From contig OZ004587.1 of NCBI GenBank assembly GCA_963924555.1, positions 7,518,075 to 7,582,074 on the forward strand: a stretch of DNA of 64,000 nucleotides. The letters are read 5' to 3'. The position numbers were made by a program, and so were the translations under genes. This document shows, one piece after another, positions 37,401 to 51,487 of the stretch. Position 1 is the first letter of the stretch, and every line of letters starts with the position of its first letter. This DNA is from Crambe crambe (Eukaryota; Porifera; Demospongiae; Poecilosclerida; Crambeidae). Under the pieces are notes generated by a model, which saw only the letters and a program-made list of their open reading frames with translations, did no database searches and was not told where the DNA came from.

Positions 37401-39163
37401 GGTTCCTGCTGACTCAGCGTGTGACTAGGGAGGTACCCCCGTCTGTAAGTTGGCCGGTGGCTATACTGAATGTTCTCGGGAAGATTCTCGATGAGATCTT
37501 CAGGTCCGTGTACATCCTCAACCGAAACCGAAAGGGGTAGCTTCGGATGGAGAAGACTAGGAGGGAACTCGGGATAAGGAGGGTATCTCGCATGGAATCC
37601 AGGCCGCCCTCCAAAATGTTGCCCCTTCTGTGACATGGTGGAGTGGTTAGCATCACTTCCTTCAGTTCCGAAAATCCCGCTGTCATGCTGACTTGGCTCA
37701 GGATACTGTTCATTCTCAAGCATGTCGCTGGGAGGTGTTCCCCACTGCGAATTCTCGTGGCCAGAGACCTGCAAGGGATTAGAAAGAGGTCATGAAAGTG
37801 GATTGATCACACATATAAGAAACTACAACTTATATAGAGAAGAGACAATGACTATTATTTTTGTTACAGATATAAGTACTGAAAATCTTTCACAACAACA
37901 ATGGAGGTCTATCTATCCAGTAAGTAATGTGTTTAGGCAACTCCTTCAATGCCTTCATGTTGTGAATGGTTATGGCACTGAAATAACATGTGGTTCTGGC
38001 TTAGAACAACTGGGAATATGACAAAATCCCTGGGCTGGGTTTTCGCTTCCCCCTAGACAATATGGCGAAATCGTAAATTAGATTATGGTTTCTGAGTAGC
38101 AATAGTCAAATTAGCTCGATCTCTCTTAATTCTCCCCCCTCCTTATTTGGTGGGTTTAACTTGAAGAAAAGAAATATGATACCTGCCATCGGAGGATCTA
38201 TGTCTACAGACACATCACTATACTGAAGAGGATAATCTCTCTACAAAGGACATAAGGCCCAAGTATGTCCGAAGTGTTACTTAGACAATATCTGTATGAC
38301 TACTGTGGTAACCTTAAATAGCCACGTTGCAGCCAAGTAAATCAAATCAATTCTGTTCTTACCACACAAAGTAATTATTATTATTATATCCCACAAAGCG
38401 TGTCCAAAACTTTATTATGTAGCCTATAAGCTAACATTGGACTGATTAGTTTTCTAGACAACCTGTTCGACTGAACAGCTCATTACATTTGGGGGTCAGC
38501 CATCTCCATAGCCCCAGACATTGTGGCTTTGTCTCTCCCAATGGTGTGTGTCAGGCTTGGTGCTAGATTGCCTAGTAATAATGTGCTATAGTCTGCTAGC
38601 AGCTAGTGTTTACTGGGACATTAGTATAGTGTATTGAGTTATAACAAGGCAATGTATAATCCAGTGTATAAAAATCTTCACTCTGCAACTTATTAAAGAT
38701 GCATGCAAAAAAGGGGTGGAAAATCTGCTTATTTTAGCTCTGAGATAGTTATCTATACTATGGCAGTGCAATAACTATTGCTTTAGTCAAGCTTCCCAAG
38801 TTGAGAAGCTGCTGGTGTCACACAGATAGAGTGCATTTCCAAGCTTCTAGCTACACTGCATAAGGTAACTGCACTTAGAACAAGTTGGCATACCCACTCA
38901 CTAAAGAACTTAGCTAGCTATTTGAAACAGCATATATAAATTATTGTTGCTAAAGTGCAAAAAATTAGATGATTGAACACCTTTTGCAACTGACTCAAAT
39001 TAGCTATAGTATGCAGACTATTAGCAGACTATTACTATTATAGTTTGCTGTAGCTGCCTCTGTGAAATACCTTCATCGATCCATTCCTTTGCATCCCCAA
39101 GGAGTAAGGCCTCTGCTCTAAGCTCCAGAAAAGATCGGCCCAATCGCGATCATAATGATCCAT
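34445..39163 (-). CDS. APC: Adenomatous polyposis coli (APC) homologue, short form
   Basis: Exon 1 39163-39071 (31 codons, ATG at 39163) joins in phase to one large exon 37768-34445, giving about 1138 aa; human APC is 2843. The N-terminal third is Pro/Ser/His-rich with an eight-His run. The armadillo block spans roughly residues 370-850 and carries the APC signatures VLRNLSWRA, ALWNLSAHS, GGILKNLS and GILWNISAHH. The C-terminal third is low-complexity and acidic (DIEDEDDIDN) with a nine-Ser run. I see none of the 15- or 20-residue beta-catenin repeats, SAMP (axin) repeats or the basic/EB1 region, in keeping with reports on sponge APC. The last residues RSEV fit a class I PDZ ligand (S-x-V), as does the end of human APC (TSV). 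In bilaterians APC scaffolds the beta-catenin destruction complex and organises microtubules and polarity; which of these applies here is open. Confidence 0.93.
37769..39070 (-). other. APC intron 1
   Basis: Includes a possible cassette exon at about 38183-38240 (reads RDYPLQYSDVSVDID, AG and GT at its borders). It is 58 bp and does not keep the phase between the flanking exons, so it is not included in the model. Confidence 0.5.
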
Positions 39164-40514
39164 GACTTCAGCTAGCTACCAATCAAAACAGCTAGCTAGC
39201 TAGCTAAATAATTTTTTGCAACACTTTCTGTGGACTTATATAGTTCTAGCTCTAAGCAGATATTTTCACAAGATTTTGCTAACTTCTCAAAGATTTCTTT
39301 CTCCCTTTCTCAGATAACTGCATGTACTTATAACTGCTTCAATTTGCAGCACTGGATTGGCTTATATTATAGGCAGTTCCGTGGTAGGTCTTATGGTTGG
39401 GTGATATTCTATTTTTAACTGATTCATGCCAGCTATTTATACACTTTGTGGTCAGCCTGTTAATATTATACAGGATTCCAATGCAATACACTACACTACA
39501 CAGATATGGGGACCCTCCCACATCATATCCTTACACCCACATGGATATTTACAACTATCCACAGAGCTATCTCACTCACTCCTCCTACTCAGATTTCTCC
39601 CTGCATGTTGTTGCAGTGCTGTATGTGTAGAGGTCATAGCTAGCACTATAGCTAGTGTAGTGGTAATTCTGAATGGACCACAATAATTGTCATACGTTTA
39701 CACTGCACTACAGTATAGTACAGCCTTTTATGATAATGATGAACCTGATACACATTAAATTATCACCATGTTCAAAATAGGTAGAAGCCAATTATAAGTA
39801 CAAGTTGCAACTATTAAAAATAATTAGACATGAAAATTACTCTGAATTATCTTTATCATTACATATGCAGGAGTCAGATAGGACTATTAAAAAAACCCCA
39901 TTTTCAAGACTATAAACATGCTTTTGGGTAAACCACTTGCAAAGCCACATTGTTAACTGCAAATTGCACTCTACTGCTCTCTGTATGTTCAGGACTGAAC
40001 TGCAAAAATTAATTTCGCATTGATAGACTCAGTATACAGAAGAATGGATTACTGTGGCTTCAATGGAATGCAAAATTAGGTATTCTAGAATCTATGATTC
40101 AGTGCTACACTTTATACCAATAAGATATTTTTCCTAGCCAGTTCTTAAAATTGTCTGGTCATTTCAAATACTGATTCAGCCGATGCATACGTAGAGCCCA
40201 CCCTTCATTGACTGGTTTCCAAGGAACTCAGATGTTCCAGGGAATCTATCTATGGCAGCTAGCTGCTACCTATCCAACCATCAGGAGAGTAGTGGCATGT
40301 GCAATATAATCACCACGCATTATGCTATTCAATACCTGTAATAAGATATGTACAGTGATCAAATAACAATTTCCTGTCCAAGATTTAAGTGTTATACATA
40401 ATTACTCCTTAGATCATCTTCAGCAATACAGTCCCCTTGACTTATCACAGTTCTGATTTACCATTTATGGACAAAAAAATGAAAATCCAGCTTTGTTTCG
40501 TTAGTTAGAATCTT

Positions 40515-40515
<1 letters not shown>
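39164..40515. other. Gene-free stretch upstream of APC
   Basis: Presumed APC promoter at the left edge, with TAGC repeats near 39170-39205. No coding region or clear repeat family seen. Confidence 0.5.

Positions 40516-40580
<65 letters not shown>
40516..40580. repeat. (GA)n microsatellite
   Basis: Pure GA run of about 65 bp. Confidence 0.97.
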
Positions 40581-40584
<4 letters not shown>

Positions 40585-40869
40585 CACATCGCTTCATGTG
40601 ACTGCACACACTGAACTACACACAAAACTAATTGGATTCAAGTCAGTAGAGGTCATGAGAGGACACGTATCTGTTATGATCATGTGTGTAGCTATAGACT
40701 ATAGTATCGTCAAGGTGACTGCAAAGGGGAGACACCATCATTAAAGAATAATGGAATAATGTAATAACTGAAGTTCCATTTGGCTACAACTCTCCTGATG
40801 TTGCATTACAAATTATTGTGCTAGGAGATTGTGTGACTGACAAGTTAGTATAAAACATACCATGTTTAA

Positions 40870-41100
40870 TACAACAGAACCTTTGATAGAAGAACACTCC
40901 AAAAGAAGACTAACCTTTTAACAAAGGATTATTTGTACTAATGCTACAGTAGAACTTTTGATAGAAGAACACTCCATGAGAGGGCAAACCTTTTAACAAA
41001 GGACAATCTAAAATGGACAAAAGGATGGGTCCCATTTTTTGTAGAACCTTTGATGAAGAACATTCCAAAAGAGGGACAAACCTTGTTAACAAGGTCCCAA
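40870..41100. repeat. Three diverged tandem units, 80-90 bp
   Basis: The phrase AGAACCTTTGATAGAAGAAC recurs with changes at about 40876, 40950 and 41042, each followed by a copy of AACCTTTTAACAAAGGA. The wording resembles the AACCTCT repeat families elsewhere in the window. Confidence 0.75.
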
Positions 41101-41584
41101 ATGTATATTATATCCCACCAGTGAACTTATTCGTAGTAGCTAATGCAATTAACAGGTCGAACTCAATTAACAAGTATGATGACTCAGCCCACTCATCAGG
41201 GCTTAAAAACTGATCTCATTCGATTTAGGACTGTAATTCTGCCCGAGGAAGTGATGCAAGCATGCCATTACATTGCTACAGTGTAAAATCATGAACTCTC
41301 ATCAAGTGGTATAATTGAATTCCCAAGAGGGTATATCCCCAGTCTTGGAGATGCTAATATAATTGCATTCTATCATTCTATGGCTTGGGCTGTGCATATA
41401 TAACTGTATTCTAAGTTTGGATTGTGTGTTACACTTTTTGGGCCCAACAAAGATTTTGTCCATTGTTTACAAAGCCCCTTTCAAGTGTTGAATATGGCGC
41501 TGAGAGGCTGCTAACTTTCTGTTAATCACAGCAGTTCAGTTTATGTCAGTCATAGCCAATTCTAATAGCTAAGTCTACTAACTT

Positions 41585-41708
41585 TTAGAACAAGAAGCTT
41601 AAGACTTTTGAAGCAGGAAAGCTGCAAGTCAATCCTCAGCTCTTTAAGAACATGAAGCTTAAGACTTTTGAAGCAGGAAAGCTTCAAGTCAATCCTCAGC
41701 TCTTTAAA
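41585..41708. repeat. 62-bp tandem duplication
   Basis: Two copies of a unit containing GAAGCTTAAGACTTTTGAAG and ending CAATCCTCAGCTCTTTAA, differing at a few positions. Confidence 0.9.
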
Positions 41709-42884
41709 ATGATCTGAGTGGAAGGTAATGCGGTGGTCTTTGATGTTTTAGGGATTCTGTTTTAACCGATCGTCCATAATAATTGCTTGTTTAGGGTCCC
41801 ACTAGTCTGGAAGCATAATAAGTCTATTATATTTGATGGACTATATAAAGCTATTGCTACATAAAAGGTAATTGAAATACTAATACTTGAAGCTGTACTG
41901 TTTACTCGGGGGTTATTTCATGAGGGGGGAGGGAGGGATCGAGGGCGGGAGGAGAAGTGGGGGTAGGGGAAAGGGTGTCGATCTTTAAGGTAAAACATTC
42001 CTACAGTTGCCATGGAGTGAAGCCCGGCTCTATTTTGCAACAGGTAGTGACCAAACTTAATTGTGAAGTGCGTAACCAAAGCTGATCTAATCACATCATG
42101 TACCCATGGAACTACGTAGGAAGAGAGCACTTTTAAGGAAAACGTACTCTTACAGTCTAAAAGTAGGTAGCCCCATGCCATGTACCTCCCACCACTCAAG
42201 AGGTGAAACAATGCAGCTGCCAATGATGGGATGTCATAGCAACTATAGAGTGCACTGCACTGAGGTCCAAATAAAGTTATTACAATTAGAGAACTCTGGA
42301 CCATTGCAGGCTACTTAACTGACCCGTTTGGGTGGGTGTCTGCGGGTAGGAGAGTAGGTAGCCCCCCACTAAGGAACCAAACATGCACTGCTAATATAAA
42401 TTGAACCTCTGAAGAGTGAAAACCTCTCTATTAAGGGACAGTCCCAAACTGTATATATATACAGAACTTCACTAATACAGTCTCTCTTGGATATTATACA
42501 ATGATTGTGTACAAGTTAGCTAGAATGCTTGCTACATATGTGTAAATAAATAACAACTCTAGGGGATATCCCCATGGATGGCTGGTTATGAGTAAAAAAC
42601 GCTTTCCTCAAAACACACATCAGCTTTAGGATAGAGGCGAGTGTCCACAAAAGCCACAGGCATTCCAATCATGACACGCATAACTGATGTACATGGCCTT
42701 AGAAGAACACATCCTGGCATTGTGTTTAGTCTGAGACTGACTACATTAACTAATTACCCACAACTCTGATTTTAAGAAAGGGATTGAGGTATTTCTTAAT
42801 CACCCAATCCTACACTCCCTTGTGCGAGAGTGAATAAGGTAAAGATTTCAGCCTTTGATTTTGAGGACTTACAAGTTCCACTCA
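41709..42884. other. Gene-free stretch with a G-rich island
   Basis: 41924-41972 is strongly G-rich (runs of three to six G) and could form a G-quadruplex. Near 42400-42455 there is a fragment of the AACCTCT repeat type. No gene seen. Confidence 0.5.
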
Positions 42885-42894
42885 AACCGGCTAT

Positions 42895-43115
42895 CAGGTG
42901 CTTGTGCCTTTTTGCTTTTAGCTATGGCAGGTGAAAACTCTAGACAAGAATATAGGCTACGTAGGATACATATCAAGTGCTATGTGTGCCTTTTTTGCTT
43001 TTAGCTATGGCAATCGAAAACTCTATACAAGAATATAGGCTACGTAGGATACATGTCAAGTGCTATGTGCCTTTTTTGCTTTTAGCTATGGCAACACGAA
43101 AACTCTAGACTAGAA
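42895..43115. repeat. Three tandem units of about 85-90 bp
   Basis: GCTTTTAGCTATGGCA followed by GAAAACTCTA recurs at about 42915, 43000 and 43078. The first two units also share GGCTACGTAGGATACAT. Confidence 0.9.
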
Positions 43116-44964
43116 TATCGGCCCCTGGGTGGGATACAAGTCAAAAACATTGGCCCTGGGTGGGACGTATGAACATATTGCTTATGTATGCATAGCTCTT
43201 AATATATGGTGAGGGCAGAGGTGCCTGAATTGAATTATCAGGCACCTCAGGGCAAATCAAACGAGTGATCAATTGCAGTGGTTATGTTCGTAATAGTGAT
43301 CATTAACCAGCAATGATGCACGTTTAGACTAAACACTTAAAGAGGACTAATAATTATGCTGCTAAAAGCACCAGATGGCCAATCTCATGATTATGGAACT
43401 TGGACAAGAAAGAGCATGGTTTTCTCAAAAAAGGATAGAGCTCTCAGCCACCTTTATCCTGTACATGTGTATAAGTAGCTATATGATGATGATCAGATGT
43501 TAGTTAAGTATTCGCTCGTCCGATAAAGATGGGATGTTATTTAAGTACTTGCTCTTCCTTAGCTGGTGCCATTAAGCAAATTAAGCTTCCATATTGAATA
43601 ATGGATAGATCCTCCATAAGGCGAATTTAATTTACGATTGTGTTAACTTCATAATTTCTTAATGCACCATTTGATTCATTGGATTGGACACCTCGACGCT
43701 GTGGGACGATTTCCAACATCCAAAAATAGCCCCCACTAAGAGGAGGCTCTACTCAAGATAGTGGAGTTTAAGTGAGTGTTTTCCTTATAAATGGGGAGGC
43801 GTGATTTGTCTTCTTGCACTGATTATTATCCACCACAGGTGGTGGCAGTGGTAGCTAATGAGCCCTAAATGGAACACGTCACGTGCTGTATGCATTTCAC
43901 TATGGCCTGACCAATCAAAAAAAAATGCTTTCTCTGGGCCTCCATTTGATCGATCAATACTTTTCACCAGCCATGCATTCAAGGAGACAGCTAAATACGT
44001 AAATATAACTTGAAGCAGATTGCTTCCAATGGATGATTAACACTAACTTTATAAAGATACGTAAAGTGCACATCTGTTCGTGTGAAAGGGTTCATCCTGT
44101 CTAGTGACAACTATTAAATTTTTATTGATGAAGTGTCTTCTCTGTCAGTCGCGACTGACACCATCAAATCAATCTGTTGCTACAAATCTAGGATTCAGGG
44201 CTTAAGGAGGAGCTACAGGACGGGAACACAAAGTTACTGCTGTGGGCATTGCCTTCTAAAGCAAAACGAACGATTCCGAACATGGAATTGGACAAATTCC
44301 ATGTGTGTGTCGCGAGACATCATAGGGTTAGTCTGTGATGGGAACATCGTGACTACATCGCCTCCTATCAGATATAGCATGGTGAGTTAGTGGCAGTTCT
44401 CCAAGCACTACACATATTATTTGTAACCATTTTTAAGAGACATGTTGCCAATTGTATGTAACATAATGTATGCATACCTCTTATCGGACACTTAAATAAT
44501 ATTATTTTGATCCAGTCAGTTTATCACTAAATGGGCCCATTGACACTTCTAAATGTAGAGCTGCATTGTAAACAGCTGCATAGTTGCTTTGCTATGAGAT
44601 ACATAATAGCTTTGTTGCGTTGCCATGGGTTTTCTTATATGAAGCTGCATGGAGTAACATGTGAAATTTCAAAATCTTAATGAAAAATTAATGAACGGTT
44701 TGAGTCAATGGATTTCACTCTCCTTATAGCAACGGCCCATTGAGAAATTAATTGAAGCTTCATTTAAAAAGAAGCTATGATCATTCATCCCTACGCACGG
44801 TGAGTCCTTTGATGCCTTGGAAAACGCTTCTCTGAAGGCCAGTTTTGGATAAAACATTACATTGAGATCACAGTAAAGGATGGAGTGTGCATTGAGATAA
44901 AAAGGTCCTAGAAGAGGCATTCTAGTACAGTTATTATTACTAAGTATACCCTTGATCGTTCATT
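43116..44964. other. Gene-free stretch
   Basis: Only short ORFs without recognisable domains and no clear repeat structure. Confidence 0.45.
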
Positions 44965-45130
44965 TTAACTACCATACCTTTCTCAACTCTTCAAATTTCA
45001 AAAACCAGCTGATAGAGTGGTTGATCAGCTCTCTGCTGGTATTTTAAACGTGAAATTTGGTCAAGAATTGAGAAAGTTAGAGAGTAGATAATTATAGCAA
45101 ATCAAGTGAATGGAAATAGACTTTATTAGC
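44949..45130. repeat. Foldback MITE, copy 1
   Basis: CTTTCTCAACTCTTC...GAATTGAGAAAG are inverted arms around AACCAGCTGATAGAGTGG and a GATCAGCTCTCTGCTGGT loop side. The same structure and flanks recur at 56850-57035. Confidence 0.8.
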
Positions 45131-48100
45131 TCTCACAATGTTGGGATCGAGGAGAGATCAAGTATGTAGTCTGCTACATATCAATGGAGGATACACACAG
45201 TCACATGCAAACCACACACACACTTCGAAGGCTCTGTGTAGTGCACACGTTATTGTCAGCTGATGAATGAAATTCGTTTATTGATCCTTTTTTTCACACT
45301 GAAACTGATCCCCTATTATCAGTAGTAGTTATTTCTAAAAGACCTCTTTAAAGCGGGAGGAGGAAAAGAAAAACAAAATCGAACAGAGCGTGTTTGTTTG
45401 TGATTTGGTCAAGTGCTCCTTGAAGGACTGAAAGACACACACTTCCATTCAAACAAAAAATAAACACGAATTTTTTGGTTTTTGTAAAGAGATTCACTCA
45501 TTGCATAAACATCAACCAGATATTTGATTCTGAGGATTTCTAAAGATCTTTTCTTTCCAATACATTGCGTTTTTTTGAAGAGGTAACCGAACACCCCTGT
45601 TTTGCATTTCTGGTCAAACGGGATAAGCATCAATAATGATCAAGACGACTCCAGTCCACATACCAGGAGTGAATGGGATAGCCAGAGGCTATGGTTATGG
45701 TTATTTGGGGTCTTTCCTGGTCACTTGCTGTGGTTTGTGGCTAAAATGCATATTTTTGGACAAGTTCTTGGGGAAATGGCACGACAAATTCTCAATGTTT
45801 TGGGACAATTTAATCAAATTTACGTAGGTCTCTCATTTCTTGCCTTTTCCATTTTGACAGAACTTATTTCTTGTTGTGGTCGAGTTGACTATATCGATCA
45901 TATGCATCAACTTCGCACAACTGAAAAGATTTCAGCTGTGATGATAACACAAGTACATTTTAAAAAAACCTGCAAGCATGATGTCAGTGGTTGGCCGTTC
46001 TGGTTCACTAGATGGAGGCAATGTAGAGGAAAGGGTAAGTGGGGGGGATAACACAACACATGTCGATGATCGCACAGATGTGCTGGGAGGGAGCTTTTCT
46101 GAGTGGTGGTTAGCCAGCATCCGTGTCCAAAAATTGATGTTGCAACATTTATCAACATTTCTCGACCATAACAAAACACTTGGTGATACCGTTTCACAGT
46201 TTGTTGTTTTGCAAGGAGCGTAAGTGTCTTGAATGTGGGCTGGTTTATGTCATCATAGCAATGTATTGGAAGGTGAAGCATTCTATACATCATAGAATGA
46301 TAGCTTGTCAGAATTCGCTATAATATTTCTCATTCACTTTTCCCAAAGGTCCTATTGGTAGTCACAAGTACGTACGCACGTCGTGAACTATTCACAAGGA
46401 TGTCCATTAAACCAATGTCACAAGAATGTCACATGACCATTACTCAAACAGATACAATTATACTACATTGTATCCCTCTATTACTAATTATGCAAGCATG
46501 TGTATGATAATACTGACGAGCAATAGCCTGGGGACATCTGATACTCTTTGCAGAGATTATCTCTGAGGACAAATGTGATTAGTTTTGACTATTCATAATA
46601 AATTTTTTATAGCCAATAATTTGAGAAGAATTAAATCACTTACATGCGCACATTTCAATAGTAAACCAATTCTCACGTTTCCAACAAAAAGGGAAAGAGA
46701 TATCGTTGAGAAAGAAAAACAAAAAACTCTTTGTTTGCACACCTTGGAAACTATTGCCTTTCATCCTGAAACTCTACCCTCTGTAGCTACAATGGACGCT
46801 TGTCTACAAGCTATCCTTTCTTTTCCATCCAAGCCAAGGCTAACAGATATCAAATTCAAGTTTGTAATCGGAGAAAGGTACACCATTTTCATGTATCATA
46901 AAAAGGGTATCGATCTTTTGAGCACGTTCGACGTTATGTAGATTGCCATCAGGCAAGACAGGCTGTCTCCAGCGCTGAAGGGAAGTAATTTAATCCCACA
47001 ACACAGAAACAGTATGAAGGGACCACATCTTTACCAAATTAGTCATCTCACCCACCAATCCCAGTAGTTGTATTCTAACACCATTATGGTGCGTAGCTGG
47101 CCTTATTCAAGGGTCGACTATCCTATAACTTTATCAAGAGAATGATTATAGAAATCTCATCTTTAATACCAGCAAGTTGATGCCGATGCTTACAAAGCAA
47201 GCTAGAAATGAGACACTCATTTTTGATTGGTCATCATAAAGATTTGATCAGACATTTCAGTACCCTGAAATACTGAAATTTGGTTCCAAGAATGGCTGGA
47301 AAAGGACCAGCAGCTGTTATTTTTATCTTTGTACAAGTTTTTTTCAAGAAATAGCTATTACACAATCCTTTAAACATGCAATAACTTCACGAAACCTTAG
47401 CTATATCATGTGCATATTGATCTTGTCACCAGTAACCAGAAATTTGATACACACATACATACATACATAAGATATTAGGACTGTCTTATTCAAGGATCAG
47501 TAACTAACTGAAACCAATGGTTATGTGATAATCTTTTAGAGCACTCACCCACAAACCAGGACTTGAAAACAGCCTATCTCCGTAAATATAAGTGCAGTCG
47601 CACACGTCCATTGTTCCACTCAACTAGTCGAACTCTCTCTCAACAAAAAAAAAATCAAAGTCAGCTGATGGTATCAATGATTCAAAAAAAATGTCTTTCT
47701 GAATTCCACTATAATAGGCCGTACTTGTGACTTAATGGAGTAGATTTATTGATCACTCAGAGAGCCTCTTTTCATCGAACATTGAACATTTGCCAACTTA
47801 GAAAATTTGTCGTGTCTTTTCGAGTAACTGGAGAGCAAGTGAAGTCCAATCACTTGCTTTTATACCCACAAACGAATGACGATGTCATTTGCACGGTTTC
47901 CAAAAGCTTGTAACATGATATCCATAAGGAGGCAGTCTACTTAAGAGTTGAATGCTCAACATTCCTGTGGTATTTATATGGCTATGAATCGCATAATCAT
48001 TGGCTAATCAGTATATACTGCATGCTGTTTTTGTCAATGTTATTTTCGCAGATATTCATAATCTGCAGTAACACTAATGCAATAGGGGGTTTAGCTATAA

Positions 48101-48798
48101 ATCTTATTCCATAAGATTGTCTAGGGATTTTTTAGCAAACAAAACAAGAAGACTTTGGACCGTTGTCTGTGAAATTACAATTCCTTACATTCTTCATGTG
48201 TTGTATGTAGTGAATATTATGATATCAGTGGAAAGATATACAGGAATATTCCCCCATGGGATTACTACTCCTTGCCTACGTGGGTAGTGAATTTCTGTTC
48301 AGTGCAGGTGATTTGATTACAATCAATAAAGCAACAACTTAAAGAGTTGCTACAGTCATACGAAAGTTTGAGATGAGTGTATATGCAGGTGATGACATAG
48401 CTCACTGTTTTGCAAAACTTCATCATGAAATGTTATTTTAAGGCCCGAATTCTCGCCGAAACTTGGGACCCTGTTACGTAAATCGATGATCACTTTTGCT
48501 GCACGAATGCAAACTGCAGTTTTTTTTAAATTAGATCATACAAATTTATCATTATGAAATGTTTGTTTTAAGCTTGAGACGTTATCAAAAGAGACTTGGA
48601 TGACATGTAATTCAATAATCACTCTTTGACATTGCACCAAGTGAGTCCCGTCAGCTTGTCTCAAGAGTTTTCACTATGAAATGTTGCTTTAATTAAGCTT
48701 GTAAAGTCATTGAGAGTCTCAGGCAATTCGCAAGGCAGTAGCGACATGTATAATTCAATCAGTCACTGACTTATTCAAGTATTGGCAACAGCTCGTAG
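45131..48798. other. Gene-free stretch with one unassigned ORF
   Basis: The ORF 46585-46941 (118 codons) reads without repeats or low complexity, but I recognise no domain, splice context or codon signal. Its upstream part may be intronic. Nothing else is supported here. Confidence 0.35.
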
Positions 48799-50757
48799 AG
48801 AGAGAGAGAGAGAGAAAAGATCACGAAAGAGAGAGTGATTACTTGAACTGCTTGTATTATGTGAGTAAGCAATTAGCAATGTGGTATATAATTCATAATA
48901 AAGTAAGTTTTCTCCACATTGTCATCGAATTCAAGTCCACATTATAAACTGCAAGATAACATTCTAAGCTGCAGTTCATCCCGAACAGACACTATCCATG
49001 TTCGCTGGCTGTGCCAACCGGTGCCAAACAACTATGCCAATTCAGAGATAACCTTGCTCTTTATTTGGATGTTTGACGTTGCACTTACATGTAATTGGTG
49101 ACTAAATAGGCCACGATAATTCCTGTCAGGTTCGTATGTATGAATGCTAACGATCTATCAAAAAATGTCAATAATTAAGTCTTTCAGTGTGTATATTCCA
49201 AAGGAGCGTGTTTAAGATATTATTTGCACACTTACAAAAAGCTCATGAAATTAACTTTTAATTTTTTTTTCCTGGGCTAAGATAACTGAAGGGTGAAAAA
49301 AAAAAAACTTTTAGTGATAACTATGGTTTGTTTGTTTTTTCTAACTCTTAGAGAGTTGGGTCCAAGGGGTTGAGTAACCAAGGGGACTAACTCCTCCCAC
49401 CTGGCCCACCCCCTTCATTTTTCCTCTAATTAACCATCCGAAAACATCCAGCTTTAATCACAAAGCAAAAAAAAATTAGACAAGAAGACTCAGCACCAAG
49501 TTTATTTAATCAAACAAGCGAGGTGGAGTAATTCGGGAATCACTTCTTCCTAGCTAGCTCTCCCACCCAAACCAACTTCATCTTCTTTCTTTTCTCACTC
49601 CCTAAAACCACCCTGTGATGGCCATGATCAGACCCAGCAACAACAAATCAGACTAGGAGGTGGAGTAATTCAGGGAATCCTTTCTTCCTCTCTCCCTCCA
49701 CACACACACTTTAAAAGCACCGACAATCGGACTCAGCAAATATTAATTGAATCTAATTAGACTAGGAGATGCTTATGGCTTCGCTGGGATAGGAAGGGGT
49801 AATTCCTGCTTTCCCATGCCTCCTACCTCGTGTTCACATGGAAAAGCGCATCAACCAGTCTAGACTAGATATATGTCGTCACCCTACCAGTCATATGACC
49901 ATTCCATGTGTGAGAAGAGAGATGGAAGAGAGAGAGATCATAGTTTGAATACCACAAAGAGTATAAGGGATCATAAAATGTTGCAAGATCAATACAATAC
50001 ATCAGTACATCTGCTTATTTTCCTATAAATCTTTTACAAATAAGACAGGTATTCCTTACTGGAGACTACAAATGATCTCAAAAGGCTCCGAAAAGACAAA
50101 GAAATTTGTCTCCTCATGGCACAAAAACGGTGATATGGCAATATGGGAAAATACATTTTATTCACAAGCTCTTTTAATAACTCTAAAACCTCGAACTCAA
50201 CCAAAACATTTCACAATTTTTCTTTGACCAACGTCTCTCCAATAGCGGCTGTTTTATTTACATTCCAATGCCATCAAGAAATACACAGATCATGACTGAT
50301 TCTTTGATGAAATGGCTAGAGGGCCTTATAAAGGTACGTATGAAAGAACAGGTTACAGATCTATTGAAGTCACAGAAATGATCATTTTAATGGCCTTGGT
50401 AGTGAAACCAGCTAATAAAGAACAAGCTCTTAAAGAAATAGCCCTTAGAAACTGATCTATTCTGGTCTTTTTTGGCAGATCTATCAATTCTGCATTGATG
50501 GTGGAGAATACCTACTCTCCTTCGATGCATAAAACATGAAATAATAAACCGATTCAGAAGCCAAATGCGATAATTATCATTCATGGATCGATTAAGATTG
50601 TGGACTGCAATGGAGATGAAGTCATGCTTTGATTCATTGTCCATCTTTGTAGGTATCCATGATTGAGAGAGAATAGGTTTAATTAAAGAGCTTTTTATTA
50701 GGAGATGGTGTGAATTAGTGATTAGGCACTCGTGTGTTATGTGTGTGTGTGTGTGTA
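48799..50757. other. Gene-free stretch with diverged duplications
   Basis: A short GA run lies at 48798-48833. The phrase GAGGTGGAGTAATTC recurs at about 49520 and 49658 inside a roughly 140-bp duplicated unit, with a weaker third copy following. No gene seen. Confidence 0.5.
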
Positions 50758-50785
50758 TGAGAGAGAGAGAGAGAGAGAGAGAGAG
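50758..50785. repeat. (GA)n microsatellite
   Basis: GA run directly after a (GT)n run at about 50738-50755. Confidence 0.95.
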
Positions 50786-51487
50786 GTTTTATTAGGAGAT
50801 GGTGTGAATTAAGAACGTTACAAACTCTTGATGACATGGGGTTAGTAAGTACGTAGCGTATGATTGATCGATCATTGGAAAGGGAAATGACATCATATGC
50901 TTAGATGATCATATAACACTACGACACCTTTTGGGGAGAGAGCAAAATAAATCCTGGAAATTGACTTCCTGTTGGAAGACAAATTTAAAACGTTTATTTT
51001 GATTTGGTAGGAAGTGAGTGATTATTGAGAACGCTACAAATACCTTATACTGTATGTCTCTAAAAGAAACAGTTGGACAATCTGAGTGTTTTCATTCTCC
51101 CTTTCAACCCCATTCTTACTCCCCAGGACCAAATAGAGCTCTCTTTATCCTAAGAAGGCATCAAACATCCTGTAAACGTGGGGGCTGCCTTAAGAGAACA
51201 CATCACATGACCATCACTGAAGAGAGAGAGAGATTGAAACTAGAATCTCTGCCAGGACAACATATGCCCGCGTATTTGTCTGTCTTGTCTTGTGAGTGAG
51301 GGGAAGTTTTTTCTATTTCTGACTTTGCTATCATAAACTGCAAGACACGCCACACAATATGGCAATAATATTATTATAATTTCAGAGTGCACTTCCGGTC
51401 ATGTTCGTTTGCTAGAACTTCTGTATTGACGAAAAGTCAATTCGATTCTGAAAGTAATTCCAAAAGATGTCTGATAATTTCCAAGAC

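Noticed and set aside
38183-38240. Extra APC exon (RDYPLQYSDVSVDID)
   Set aside because: Borders look like splice sites, but the 58-bp length breaks the phase between exon 1 and the large exon, which join in phase without it.
45602-46293. Overlapping ORFs on both strands
   Set aside because: No domain, no splice-consistent partner exons and compositional bias like the surroundings.
46585-46941. Unassigned 118-codon ORF as a gene
   Set aside because: The sequence looks complex, but nothing recognisable and no exon context; mentioned only within the region entry.
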